Shown: positions 17,710 to 25,897 of the stretch, in pieces
How the letters are laid out: each line of letters starts with the position of its first letter
Position numbering within the stretch: the first letter of the stretch is position 1
DNA from: Novosphingobium huizhouense
Lineage (GTDB): Bacteria > Pseudomonadota > Alphaproteobacteria > Sphingomonadales > Sphingomonadaceae
Length of the DNA: 64,000 nt
Assembly: GCF_020179475.1 (NCBI RefSeq)
Contig: NZ_JAILXZ010000005.1
Span: 52,640 to 116,639, forward strand
Reading direction: 5' to 3'
Notes under the pieces: model-generated
Seen by the model: the letters and a program-made list of their open reading frames with translations, nothing else
Database searches by the model: none
Told to the model about the DNA's origin: nothing
Translations under genes and position numbers: made by a program

Positions 17710-18645
17710 GTGCCGGACATCATAGCGATCGCAGTGAGGCTGGGACTTTTCCTCGATCTCATGCTCCTCTTCGGGTTGCCGATGTTCGGCCTCTACACGT
17801 TGCGCGGGACTGAGCGGGCATCCGGCTCGGTCCTGCGTTTCCGGTCGGTGTTGGCGACAATCGCGCTGGCCGGTATCGTATTATCTATCCTGGGCATGAT
17901 GGTCTTGGCGGCCTCGATGGGGGGCGTGCCACTCGATCAGGTAGACCGCGCCACGGTCAATCTTCTCATATCGGGCACTGCGATCGGGACGGTCTGGCAG
18001 GTACGGGTCGCGGCCCTCCTGCTCGTGCTCTATTTTTCCATCGTCGGTTGGCGGCGTCCCGCTTTCGCCCTGTGGTCGCTGTCAGCGACCGCCGCTGTCG
18101 CTCTGGCGACCTTGGCCTGGACGGGGCATAGCGCTGCCGACGAAGGCTTGCGGGGATGGGTCCATCTTGGTGCCGATATCATCCATCTCTGGGCAGCTGG
18201 CATCTGGGTAGGCGCGTTGTTCGCGCTTTGCCTCCTCGTTTTCCGCCCTGCCGCGCGCATGGCGGTGGATCACATTCACCTCTCGCACCGCGCGCTGGAT
18301 GGATTTGCGAAGGTCGGATCGGTGGTCGTGGCGCTGCTTATCGTGTCGGGTTTGATCAATAGTTGGATACTGATCGGCCCCTCCAATCTGGGATCCATGT
18401 TTACCAGCCTCTATGGCCTGCTGCTGGTGGCAAAGCTGCTGCTGTTCGGCTTGATGCTGTTGCTGGCGGCGGCCAATCGCTACTTTCTGACGCCGTCGCT
18501 CGCGGCGGCGATCGAGACAGGCAACACCTCCTCGGCGATAGGGTCGCTCCGCCGCAGCCTCGCAATCGAGACCGGCTGCGCCGTTACCATTCTTATCTTA
18601 GTTGCCTGGTTGGGGCTGTTGGCGCCACCTGCCTCCGGGATGTAA
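17710..18645 (+). CDS. copD: Copper-resistance inner membrane protein CopD
   Basis: A 311-residue protein with about eight membrane helices and conserved residues of the CopD/YcnJ family (WTGHSAADEG, DIIHLWAAGIWVGALFAL, SGLINSWILIG). I chose the GTG at 17710, four bases after the copC stop. CopD is thought to bring copper across the inner membrane with CopC. Its stop is six bases from the convergent nuclease-like gene, leaving no room for an independent terminator. Confidence 0.9.
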   Translation: MPDIIAIAVRLGLFLDLMLLFGLPMFGLYTLRGTERASGSVLRFRSVLATIALAGIVLSILGMMVLAASMGGVPLDQVDRATVNLLISGTAIGTVWQVRVAALLLVLYFSIVGWRRPAFALWSLSATAAVALATLAWTGHSAADEGLRGWVHLGADIIHLWAAGIWVGALFALCLLVFRPAARMAVDHIHLSHRALDGFAKVGSVVVALLIVSGLINSWILIGPSNLGSMFTSLYGLLLVAKLLLFGLMLLLAAANRYFLTPSLAAAIETGNTSSAIGSLRRSLAIETGCAVTILILVAWLGLLAPPASGM

Positions 18646-18651
18646 AAGGCA

Positions 18652-19977
18652 TCAAGGCAGCGCGCGCGATATCGCCTTGATCGCCTTTAGACCCGAGCCA
18701 AACCGGGAAATCGCCTCCTTGTGCCGTTCGAGCTCGCCATAGGGAAGATAGGCGATTTCGAGGTCCGCGATCCGGTTGAACGCGGGCCTTGCGATTTGCG
18801 CGCGGACTTCGCTTTCGCGAGCGTCAGGAGCGACAAGAAACAATCCGGCTGTCGCGTGAAGATCGCTGCCGCTCAGCGCAAGGTCCAGCATCCGGACGAT
18901 ACCCGAATAGATGGAGGTCGAATGTTCGACTTCGAAGGCTGCCGCGACCCGGTCGCCGCCTTGCTCCAGCCACAAAACATCGATGAGGCGGATCGCATCC
19001 GCTCCCGTCGATGTCGAAATGGAAGTTGGCAGGCTCTCGAGGCACCCCTCCCCCAAGCGCACCCCGTCATGCAGCCGTCCCCGGTCATTGGATGCGATCC
19101 AGATGTCATACCCCAGCGCTAGACCGATATCGCGCAGCCACGCCTGGATTTCCGAATGGGTGCGGTCACTCTCGCCCTGCTTTTGCAGCGCTTTGTTGAG
19201 GGTTTGAGCTTCGGCCCGGGCTTGCTCGAGGCGCGCGGCCCAGGATCTTAGAGTCTGGTCTTCCTCGTCGCGCGGGGGCGCGGGATAGCGGCCCGAGCCG
19301 ATGTCGAACAGAAGGCCACCAATGGCGCCCAGATCGTTCGAGAGCAGATCGCGAAAACGCTCGTTCAGATCGAGCACGCCCGAGCGCATTGCGAGAAAAT
19401 GCTGCCAGCTTCCGAGCTTCACCTTGCCGCCGGTCAGCTTGTTATAGCCGTTGACGATCGCCGTGTTGAACGGCGGCACGAGGGTTGGATGCAGGAAATA
19501 GAGGAGGTTAGCCACCGCTGGCCCCAGCCCTTTGATGTTTAGACGATCGATCGTGTGAATACCTGCGATGATCTCTTCCGCGGTGTCGCAACAGGCGCAA
19601 TGGTCCAGCAATCGACCAAACGCGCGCTGGTTTGCCGGGTTTTCATAGATGTCGGGAATGCGCAATTTGGGCTTCCAGAGAAACGCATGGTCCGCTCCCT
19701 TGAATATCTGTCTCTGCTCGGCGACTGAATGAACGACCGTCTCCAGAGAAGAACCGCGATAGGCCACGCCAAACCGACTGGCTTCGATCTCGGCAACCAC
19801 TTGAGCCAGACCACGCCTGATCGAGCGAAAATTCTTGATGCGCTCGTCCCATAGAAACCAGCTCTGGTACGTCGCGTTCGGATCTTCCTTCCATCGCTGG
19901 ATCAGTTGCCGCGCCAGCAATTCAAACTCCGCCAAACCCCGCTCCCCTTTCGCGCCGATCCTCTCCGACGCTAGCAC
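18652..19977 (-). CDS. HhH plus PD-(D/E)XK-like nuclease, function unknown
   Basis: A 441-residue protein of no family I can name. Residues about 147-160 (NIKGLGPAVANLLY) form a helix-hairpin-helix DNA-binding motif like those in base-excision glycosylases. A Glu/Gln-rich coiled coil lies around 244-268. A C-terminal region reads LIDVLWLEQ and then AAFEVEHSTSIYSG, fitting a PD-(D/E)XK nuclease core with D333 and E349-x-E351. No methyltransferase or helicase partner is adjacent. A defensive or repair nuclease is the natural guess. The start is uncertain: GTG at 19977 or a TTG at codon 15 preceded by GGGGAG. Confidence 0.6.
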   Translation of the reverse strand: MLASERIGAKGERGLAEFELLARQLIQRWKEDPNATYQSWFLWDERIKNFRSIRRGLAQVVAEIEASRFGVAYRGSSLETVVHSVAEQRQIFKGADHAFLWKPKLRIPDIYENPANQRAFGRLLDHCACCDTAEEIIAGIHTIDRLNIKGLGPAVANLLYFLHPTLVPPFNTAIVNGYNKLTGGKVKLGSWQHFLAMRSGVLDLNERFRDLLSNDLGAIGGLLFDIGSGRYPAPPRDEEDQTLRSWAARLEQARAEAQTLNKALQKQGESDRTHSEIQAWLRDIGLALGYDIWIASNDRGRLHDGVRLGEGCLESLPTSISTSTGADAIRLIDVLWLEQGGDRVAAAFEVEHSTSIYSGIVRMLDLALSGSDLHATAGLFLVAPDARESEVRAQIARPAFNRIADLEIAYLPYGELERHKEAISRFGSGLKAIKAISRALP

Positions 19978-20034
19978 TCCGCCACGTATTCGGCCAGTTT
20001 TTGCGCGGTCGCCCCGAATGAAAATCGGATCTCA

Positions 20035-20307
20035 TTATTTGATATCGTCCGGAATATGCGTCAGCAGGTCACGGGTATAGTCGATCAGGAGATCGCCAGC
20101 GGTTGCCCCGTAAAGCGCGAGGAACAAGATGAACGCCAGGAGCTTCGGGACGAAGCTCACGGTCTGTTCGCTGATCGATGTAGCAGCCTGGATCATCGAG
20201 ACAATCAGCCCGACCACCAACATGATTATCAGCGGGGGGCCAGCGACGAGCATGATCACCCAAAGCGCCTGGCCCATCGAGGTTGAGAAAGGGCTGTAGG
20301 TCTCCAT
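20035..20307 (-). CDS. fliQ: FliQ-like flagellar/type III export protein, isolated
   Basis: A 90-residue protein with two membrane helices and the FliQ signature VGLIVSMIQAATSISEQTVSFVPKLLA, including the QAAT and SFVPK blocks. GGTGGGAG upstream supports the ATG at 20307. FliQ is part of the export gate with FliP and FliR. None of those, nor any other flagellar or type III secretion gene, is visible in this 64-kb window, so the gene is an orphan here. It may serve an export apparatus encoded elsewhere, be a remnant, or have a separate use. It sits between a nuclease-like gene and a flavoenzyme gene. Confidence 0.85.
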   Translation of the reverse strand: METYSPFSTSMGQALWVIMLVAGPPLIIMLVVGLIVSMIQAATSISEQTVSFVPKLLAFILFLALYGATAGDLLIDYTRDLLTHIPDDIK

Positions 20308-20620
20308 TGCTCCCACCCGACTATGATGCGGACGCCCCTGCCCGTGATGCTGCAACCTATGTTGCGGGGCGAGCGACACGGAGCGCGATCGGTTGATGCC
20401 AATCCGTCTTCCCCACATCCGCTCGCCCCGGCGCCACGCTGCGACCCGTGGGCACCTCGGCTGTCCATCCTGCCAGGCGATGTGCTTCATCTGAATTTAC
20501 GCAGCGCTGGCGTTTACCCCTCACGACCCGATCTTTTTTTGGAAGAGCGCGTCTCTGTTCGAGGGAAGAGGCGTCGTACCGCGTAATATCAGTGACGGCC
20601 GAGGTCAGCGAAAGGCTCGC
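20308..20620. other. Intergenic region between fliQ and the flavoenzyme gene
   Basis: This 313-base stretch separates two divergent genes and must contain both promoters. I see no convincing gene, tRNA or repeat. The short frames crossing it have no family features. Confidence 0.5.
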
Positions 20621-21508
20621 ATGTACGATTGTGTCATCATAGGCGGCGGTCCGGCAGGGCTGACAGCAGCCACCTATCTGGGCCGGTTTCTGCGTTCTAC
20701 GCTGGTCATCGATGCTGGCGACGGCCGCGCGGCCTCCATTCCAGCCACGCACAACCTGATGGGTTTTCCAGAAGGCATATCGGGCGACGATCTGCTGTCG
20801 CGGATGCGCCGGCATGCCCTGCGTTACGGCGCGAAGCTCTCCGATGGTTTAGCCAATGGGATTGTACAGACCCGGACGGGCTTCCTGGTCACTACAGGTG
20901 TCGAGGCCGTCAATACCCGCACGATATTGCTTGCCCAAGGCGTGATAAATCATCGTCCGCAAATGGCGCTGGAAATGCATGATCGAGGCCTCGTGCAAGG
21001 TCTGATACGCTATTGCCCGATATGCGACGGCTATGAGGTACGCGGCAAGCGGGTGGCCGTGCTGGGGTGCTCAGACCATGGCGCCGCCGAGTCTGTATTC
21101 GTGCGGCACTATAGCGACACCGTCACCTTGCTCGCGCAGGACGGCTCGCAACTTTCGGAGGCCGAAGAGGCAGATCTGGCTCGACGCGGTATCGCGGTCG
21201 AACACGCCCCTGTCCGAGGTTTGTCGATCGATGGAAAGAATCTGATCGCTCAGTTGACCGATGGCCGATCGCTTCGGTTCGACACCCTTTATGTTGCCCT
21301 CGGAACCTCCCCTCGCTCGGAACTCGCGCACATGGCCGGTGCGAAACTGGACCAGGCAGGGTGCATTGTCGTCGACGAGCATCAACAAACGACGGTCAGC
21401 GGCCTGTTCGCTGCTGGCGACATGGTCGAAGGGCTGGATCAAATTGCTGTTGCGGCCGGTCAGGCCGCCAAGGCTGCAACGGCGATCCACAATCTGTTGC
21501 CCGGCTGA
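20621..21508 (+). CDS. Thioredoxin-reductase-like FAD/NAD(P) oxidoreductase
   Basis: A 295-residue flavoprotein of the TrxB-like pyridine nucleotide-disulfide group. It has an N-terminal FAD-binding fold (VIIGGGPAGLTAAT), a CPIC redox pair at C132 and C135, an NAD(P)-binding segment that starts VAVLGCSDHGAAES, and a C-terminal FAD motif (GLFAAGDMVEGLDQIAVAAGQAA). It is somewhat shorter than E. coli TrxB and has CPIC instead of CATC. It could reduce a thiol partner under copper stress. The P-type ATPase gene follows on the same strand after a spacer with its own MerR-type promoter, so co-regulation is possible but not shown. Confidence 0.88.
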   Translation: MYDCVIIGGGPAGLTAATYLGRFLRSTLVIDAGDGRAASIPATHNLMGFPEGISGDDLLSRMRRHALRYGAKLSDGLANGIVQTRTGFLVTTGVEAVNTRTILLAQGVINHRPQMALEMHDRGLVQGLIRYCPICDGYEVRGKRVAVLGCSDHGAAESVFVRHYSDTVTLLAQDGSQLSEAEEADLARRGIAVEHAPVRGLSIDGKNLIAQLTDGRSLRFDTLYVALGTSPRSELAHMAGAKLDQAGCIVVDEHQQTTVSGLFAAGDMVEGLDQIAVAAGQAAKAATAIHNLLPG

Positions 21509-21553
21509 GACGCCAGCGCAGAATCAGCCATCAAAAATATATGCATGTCGGGC

Positions 21554-21584
21554 TTGACCCTGACACGATGTCAGACCCCAGATT
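21554..21584 (+). promoter_or_regulatory. Candidate CueR-type promoter/operator
   Basis: TTGACC (21554-21559) is followed after a 19-base spacer by CAGATT (21579-21584). The spacer contains the dyad CTGACA-N3-TGTCAG (21560-21574). A long spacer with a central dyad is the pattern of promoters activated by MerR-family regulators such as CueR, whose gene lies at the end of the downstream operon. Confidence 0.65.
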
Positions 21585-21611
21585 TCATTTCGTCGATAAG
21601 GAGACGAGCCT

Positions 21612-23981
21612 GTGACTGATCCTGTTCCAGCTAGCAATTCGGGCGCCCATAGCTGCTGCGCCGGCAAGCACGGTGGCGGCACGGACGTGAAAGCGGTCAA
21701 AGATCCGGTTTGCGGGATGATGGTTGATCCGACGGGAACGTCACATCATGCCTCGCATGACGGCGAGGACTATCATTTCTGCAGCGCGGGTTGCCGCACG
21801 AAGTTTGTCGCTGACCCGGAGCGCTACCTGTCCGAGGGTGAGAAGGAGGCGGCAACCGCTCAACCGGGCGCAGTCTGGACCTGCCCCATGCACCCGGAGG
21901 TCCGCCAGGATCATCCCGGGCCATGCCCGATCTGCGGCATGGCCCTTGAGCCGGAACTTGTGACGGCAGACACTGGGCCGAGCGGTGAACTTCTGGATAT
22001 GTCCCGGCGTTTCTGGATCGGCTTGCTGCTCACCATCCCGGTCTTTGTCCTGGAGATGGGCAGTCATCTATTCCCGACGCTGCACACTCTTGTGCCGCCG
22101 CGACTATCTGGTTGGCTTCAGTTTGCGCTGGCTACCCCGGTCGTGCTCTGGGCGGGATGGCCATTCTTCGAACGCGGTTGGGTGTCCGTTCGGACGCGCA
22201 ACCTCAATATGTTTACCCTGATCGCGATGGGCACGGGCGTGGCCTGGGCCTACAGCGTGGTGGCGACCATCGCCCCCTCGGTATTCCCGTCAGCATTTCG
22301 AATGATGGACGGCACAGTCGCGATCTATTTCGAGGCCGCCGCCGTCATCACCGTGCTCGTGCTGCTGGGCCAGGTGCTCGAGCTGCGCGCCCGCGAGCGG
22401 ACTTCGGGCGCGATCAAGGCGCTACTCAACCTCGCGCCCAAGACCGCGCGCCGCATTGGTGCCGATGGGAATGACGAGGAGGTGTCGCTCGAGCAGGTGG
22501 CCGTCGGTGATCGTCTCCGTGTCCGGCCTGGCGAAAAAGTACCCGTCGACGGCAAGGTCGAAGACGGCCGATCTTCGCTCGACGAGTCGATGGTGACGGG
22601 CGAGTCGATGCCGGTCACGAAGGCGCTGGGCGATGCGGTCATCGGCGGAACGATCAACCAGAGCGGCGCCCTCGTCATTCGCGCAGAGAAGGTCGGACGC
22701 GACACGATGCTGGCCCGTATTGTTCAGATGGTCGCTGACGCCCAGCGTTCGAGGGCACCCATCCAGCGCTTGGCCGATCGGGTCGCGGGATGGTTCGTGC
22801 CTGCGGTCCTGCTGATCGCGGTCATTGCCTTTGGCGTGTGGGGGATCTGGGGGCCAGAGCCGCGTCTGGCCCATGGCCTGATCGCCGCTGTCGCTGTCCT
22901 CATCATCGCCTGCCCCTGCGCCTTGGGGCTGGCGACGCCGATGTCAATCATGGTCGGCATCGGCCGGGGCGCAGGGCTCGGCGTGCTGATCAAGAATGCC
23001 GAAGCCCTGGAGCGGATGGAGAAGATCGACACACTGGTCGTCGACAAGACCGGCACGCTGACCGAGGGGCGGCCGTCGGTTACCCGCATCGTTCCCGCGA
23101 CAAGCTATGAGGAGACCGAGCTTCTGCGGCTTGCCGCCGGCGTGGAGCGGGCATCGGAACATCCGCTGGCGCTGGCCGTGGTCGCCGCCGCCAAGGATAG
23201 GGGGATTGCGCTTCCCGAGGTCACCGACTTTGATTCCCCAACCGGCAAGGGAGCGATCGGCACGGTCGATGGCAAGCGCATCACGCTGGGCAATGCCGGC
23301 TTCCTGTCAGAAAACGGGATCGAGGTTCGCGCCGTTGAGCCGCAGGCGGATGAGCTGCGCCAAGACGGCGCGACCGCCATCTTCATCGGGATCGACGGAC
23401 AGGCCGCCGGCATCCTTGCCATTGCCGATGCAATCAAAGAAACGACGGCTGAGGCTATCGCGGCGCTTCGCAAGGAGGGCATCCGGGTTGTCATGCTGAC
23501 GGGCGACAATCGCACAACAGCACAAGCGGTCGGGCGGAAACTTGGAATCGATGATGTCGAAGCCGAAGTGTTGCCGGATCAGAAAAGCGATGTGGTCTCG
23601 CGATTGAAAGCTGAGGGGCGCATCGTGGCCATGGCAGGCGACGGAGTTAATGACGCGCCCGCGCTCGCCGTCGCCGATGTCGGCATTGCGATGGGCTCGG
23701 GCACCGATGTCGCAATCGAAAGCGCCGGCGTCACCCTGCTGAAGGGCGACTTGAACGGCATCGTTCGTGCGCGCCGTTTGAGCGAAGCAACGATGTCCAA
23801 CATCCGCCAGAACCTGTTCTTCGCTTTCATCTACAACGCTGCCGGGGTCCCGATCGCTGCGGGGCTGCTCTACCCGATCTTCGGCATCCTGCTCTCGCCG
23901 ATCATCGCGGCGGCCGCGATGGCACTGTCCTCCGTCAGCGTCGTGACGAACGCATTGCGGCTCAACCGGGTGGAATTGTGA
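21612..23981 (+). CDS. Copper-exporting P1B-type ATPase
   Basis: A 789-residue pump with an unusual N-terminal metal-binding module: a His/Cys-rich lead ([10 protein letters not shown]), a YHS domain at about 29-73 ([10 protein letters not shown]), and a heavy-metal-binding motif at 88-115 ([16 protein letters not shown]). The core follows, with CPC at residues 434-436 for copper coordination in the membrane, DKTGT with the phosphorylated Asp at 478, and the GDGVND hinge. The start is GTG at 21612 with AAGGAG upstream. It exports Cu(I) from the cytoplasm. The last bases overlap cueR (GTGA), so the regulator is coupled to the pump. Confidence 0.95.
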   Translation: MTDPVPASNSGAHSCCAGKHGGGTDVKAVKDPVCGMMVDPTGTSHHASHDGEDYHFCSAGCRTKFVADPERYLSEGEKEAATAQPGAVWTCPMHPEVRQDHPGPCPICGMALEPELVTADTGPSGELLDMSRRFWIGLLLTIPVFVLEMGSHLFPTLHTLVPPRLSGWLQFALATPVVLWAGWPFFERGWVSVRTRNLNMFTLIAMGTGVAWAYSVVATIAPSVFPSAFRMMDGTVAIYFEAAAVITVLVLLGQVLELRARERTSGAIKALLNLAPKTARRIGADGNDEEVSLEQVAVGDRLRVRPGEKVPVDGKVEDGRSSLDESMVTGESMPVTKALGDAVIGGTINQSGALVIRAEKVGRDTMLARIVQMVADAQRSRAPIQRLADRVAGWFVPAVLLIAVIAFGVWGIWGPEPRLAHGLIAAVAVLIIACPCALGLATPMSIMVGIGRGAGLGVLIKNAEALERMEKIDTLVVDKTGTLTEGRPSVTRIVPATSYEETELLRLAAGVERASEHPLALAVVAAAKDRGIALPEVTDFDSPTGKGAIGTVDGKRITLGNAGFLSENGIEVRAVEPQADELRQDGATAIFIGIDGQAAGILAIADAIKETTAEAIAALRKEGIRVVMLTGDNRTTAQAVGRKLGIDDVEAEVLPDQKSDVVSRLKAEGRIVAMAGDGVNDAPALAVADVGIAMGSGTDVAIESAGVTLLKGDLNGIVRARRLSEATMSNIRQNLFFAFIYNAAGVPIAAGLLYPIFGILLSPIIAAAAMALSSVSVVTNALRLNRVEL

Positions 23982-24364
23982 ACATCGGCGCGGCATCGGA
24001 CGCGAGCGGGGTCTCTCAGCGGATGATCCGCCATTACGAGAAAATCGGCCTGATCCCGTCGGCGGCGCGGCGGGATAGTGGGTATCGCGACTACTCGGAT
24101 GCCGATGTGCATCGACTTCGGTTCATAGCCAATGCCCGCGACCTCGGCTTTCCAATCGAAGAAATCCGAAAGCTGCTTGATCTATGGTCCGATCGGGCCC
24201 GCGCCAGTGCCGAGGTCAAGGCACTGGCAGAGTCCCGCGCAGCCGACCTTGGCCGCAAGGCGGACGCGCTTAATGCGATGCGAGCAGCGCTGATGGATCT
24301 GGCGAGGAGCTGTCACGGTAACAATCGGCCGGAATGTCCGATCCTGACGCATCTGGAATCTTGA
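23978..24364 (+). CDS. cueR: CueR-type Cu(I)-responsive MerR regulator
   Basis: A 128-residue MerR-family activator. The N-terminal winged helix ([19 protein letters not shown]) is complete. The C-terminal metal loop [13 protein letters not shown] places Cys at 112 and 120, the same numbering as the Cu(I)-binding cysteines of E. coli CueR. The start is GTG overlapping the ATPase stop. It is likely to bind the 19-bp-spacer promoter at 21554-21584 and so control its own operon. Confidence 0.93.
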   Translation: MNIGAASDASGVSQRMIRHYEKIGLIPSAARRDSGYRDYSDADVHRLRFIANARDLGFPIEEIRKLLDLWSDRARASAEVKALAESRAADLGRKADALNAMRAALMDLARSCHGNNRPECPILTHLES

Positions 24365-24392
24365 ATCTAGTCTTCGCGCGGGGCCTTCGCGC

Positions 24393-24581
24393 TCATTTCT
24401 GCAACTCGCGACCCGCCAGTTTCGCGAGCCGGCGCGGAAGATCGGCAGCAATCTTGCGTTGCTGTTGAGGCTGCGCCTTCTTCCATGCCCGGCATTCGGG
24501 TTTGGACCTACCGCACCCTCGACACCACCCGGTCGTGCCATCGAAACGGCACAGGTCTATGCACGGCGACTTAACAGCAAC
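24393..24581 (-). CDS. DUF1289-like zinc-ribbon small protein, no canonical start
   Basis: The minus-strand frame ending at 24393 encodes about 62 residues. It has the Cys pattern and sequence of DUF1289 proteins: SPCIDLCRFDG, WCRGCGRSKPEC, then a basic AWKKAQPQQQRKIA and PRRLAKL. Five cysteines fit a small metal-binding knot. The frame is open from inside dmeF, but it contains no ATG, GTG or TTG; only GTT codons (24581, 24575), ATA or CTG are available near the expected start. It may therefore use an unusual start coupled to the dmeF stop, or be a recent pseudogene. It would be the third gene of dmeR-dmeF. Confidence 0.5.
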   Translation of the reverse strand, partial: VAVKSPCIDLCRFDGTTGWCRGCGRSKPECRAWKKAQPQQQRKIAADLPRRLAKLAGRELQK

Positions 24582-24585
24582 CTCG

Positions 24586-25509
24586 TCAGTGGCATTCGAC
24601 TGTTAGGTGCTTCAACTCATGGACCGGCACGAGCCGGTCGCGGATCACGCCTGCATTGATCCCCGCACTGCCGACCACTCCGACGATGGCGGCATGGGCC
24701 TCGGGACCGACACGCCAGACATGCAGATCGGCAATACGCACATCGCCTGGCCCTTCAACGAGATCCTGTATTTCCTCGGCAACATGGCTGTCGGTCGAGT
24801 CGAGGAGGACTGAGGCGGTATCTCGCATCAGGCTCCAGGACCAGCGGGCGATTACGACGGCTCCCACGATCCCCATGACGGGGTCCATCCACACCCAGCC
24901 AAGGTAGCGGCCTGCCAGAAGGGCCGCGATTGCCAATACCGATGTGAGAGCGTCGGCGAGGACATGCACATAAGCCGAGCGGAGATTGTTGTCGCCGCCA
25001 TGGGCATGATGGTCGTGGGCATGATCGTCATGCCCATGATGGTGGTGGTGGCTGCCCGACAGCAGGAAGGCGCTGAGGATATTCACGCCAAGCCCAACGA
25101 CGGCAATCAGGGTCGCCTCGCCGAAGGCAACCTTTATGGGCTCGAACAGCCGAAGGATCGATTCAATCCCGATCCCCAGGGCGATCAGGCCCAGCACCAG
25201 CGCCGAGGCGAAGCCCGCCAAGTCGCCGACCTTGCCTGTTCCGAAGCTGAACCGCCGGTTCGATGCATGCTGCTTGGCATAGGCATAAGCAATCGCTGCG
25301 ACACTCAACGCGCCAGCATGCGTTGCCATATGGAAGCCATCGGCCAGCAGCGCCATCGATCCGGTGACATAGCCGGCGAAAATCTCGCCGATCATCATCA
25401 CAGCCGTCAGCACCACCACCCACAGCGTCCGACGAGCGTTGTCGTCGTGAGAGGCCCCCAGATACACATGGTCGTGCACAAAGGCGTCAATATCGTGGGA
25501 CGTCGTCAT
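24586..25509 (-). CDS. dmeF: DmeF-type cation diffusion facilitator
   Basis: A 307-residue CDF exporter with six membrane helices. The metal-site Asp/His pairs appear in MALLADGFHMATHAG (helix 2) and YVHVLADALTSVLA (helix 5). A His loop between helices 4 and 5 (SHHHHHGHDDHAHDHHAHG) is characteristic of this group, and a cytosolic C-terminal domain ends the protein. It lies 10 bases after the DmeR-type repressor gene. The dmeRF pair exports Co(II) and Ni(II) in rhizobia and relatives, so that is the likely role here. Confidence 0.9.
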   Translation of the reverse strand: MTTSHDIDAFVHDHVYLGASHDDNARRTLWVVVLTAVMMIGEIFAGYVTGSMALLADGFHMATHAGALSVAAIAYAYAKQHASNRRFSFGTGKVGDLAGFASALVLGLIALGIGIESILRLFEPIKVAFGEATLIAVVGLGVNILSAFLLSGSHHHHHGHDDHAHDHHAHGGDNNLRSAYVHVLADALTSVLAIAALLAGRYLGWVWMDPVMGIVGAVVIARWSWSLMRDTASVLLDSTDSHVAEEIQDLVEGPGDVRIADLHVWRVGPEAHAAIVGVVGSAGINAGVIRDRLVPVHELKHLTVECH

Positions 25510-25519
25510 GATCTCAGCC

Positions 25520-25795
25520 TTATTTCGCGTAGCGGCGTATGACCGCGATCAATTCGTCTGCTCCCGCGGCACGATCTTCGGCCGTGAGGTCGGGGTCCGC
25601 CACATGGGCTCGGACATGCTCTTCAATAATCTCGTCCATCAGCCCGTTCATGGCGCCGCGCGCCGCTGCAACGAGATGCAGAGTCGTCGTGCAATCGGCG
25701 TTGGCGGTCAGCGCTTTCTCGATCGCCGTGACCTGCCCGGCGATACGTCGCACGCGCTTCAGGAGCTCATCACTGCCTTCGGTCAAATGTCCCAT
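25520..25795 (-). CDS. dmeR: DmeR/RcnR-family metal-responsive repressor
   Basis: A 91-residue all-helical repressor of the CsoR/RcnR superfamily. Its His3, Cys35, His60 and His64 fall at exactly the positions of the Ni/Co ligands of E. coli RcnR, which distinguishes it from formaldehyde (FrmR) or copper (CsoR) sensors. It probably represses dmeF, encoded 10 bases downstream, and releases DNA when Co or Ni binds. A G-tract operator candidate lies immediately upstream. Confidence 0.9.
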   Translation of the reverse strand: MGHLTEGSDELLKRVRRIAGQVTAIEKALTANADCTTTLHLVAAARGAMNGLMDEIIEEHVRAHVADPDLTAEDRAAGADELIAVIRRYAK

Positions 25796-25798
25796 AGC

Positions 25799-25815
25799 AT
25801 ACCCCCCTACCCTAT
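25799..25815 (-). promoter_or_regulatory. Candidate DmeR operator (G-tract)
   Basis: On the minus strand the sequence just before dmeR reads GGGTAGGGGGGTATGCT. A TA-flanked run of six G is the hallmark of RcnR-type operators. The same G-run also serves as the ribosome binding site, so repressor binding could block both steps. Only one such tract was seen. Confidence 0.55.
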
Positions 25816-25897
25816 CTCGTTGGTGATAGCCAGAGCAGTCTCAGGCCCCGGAGCCGCCTAGGCGAGTTCGCGATTGGACAGATAGTCGGCTTACCAG

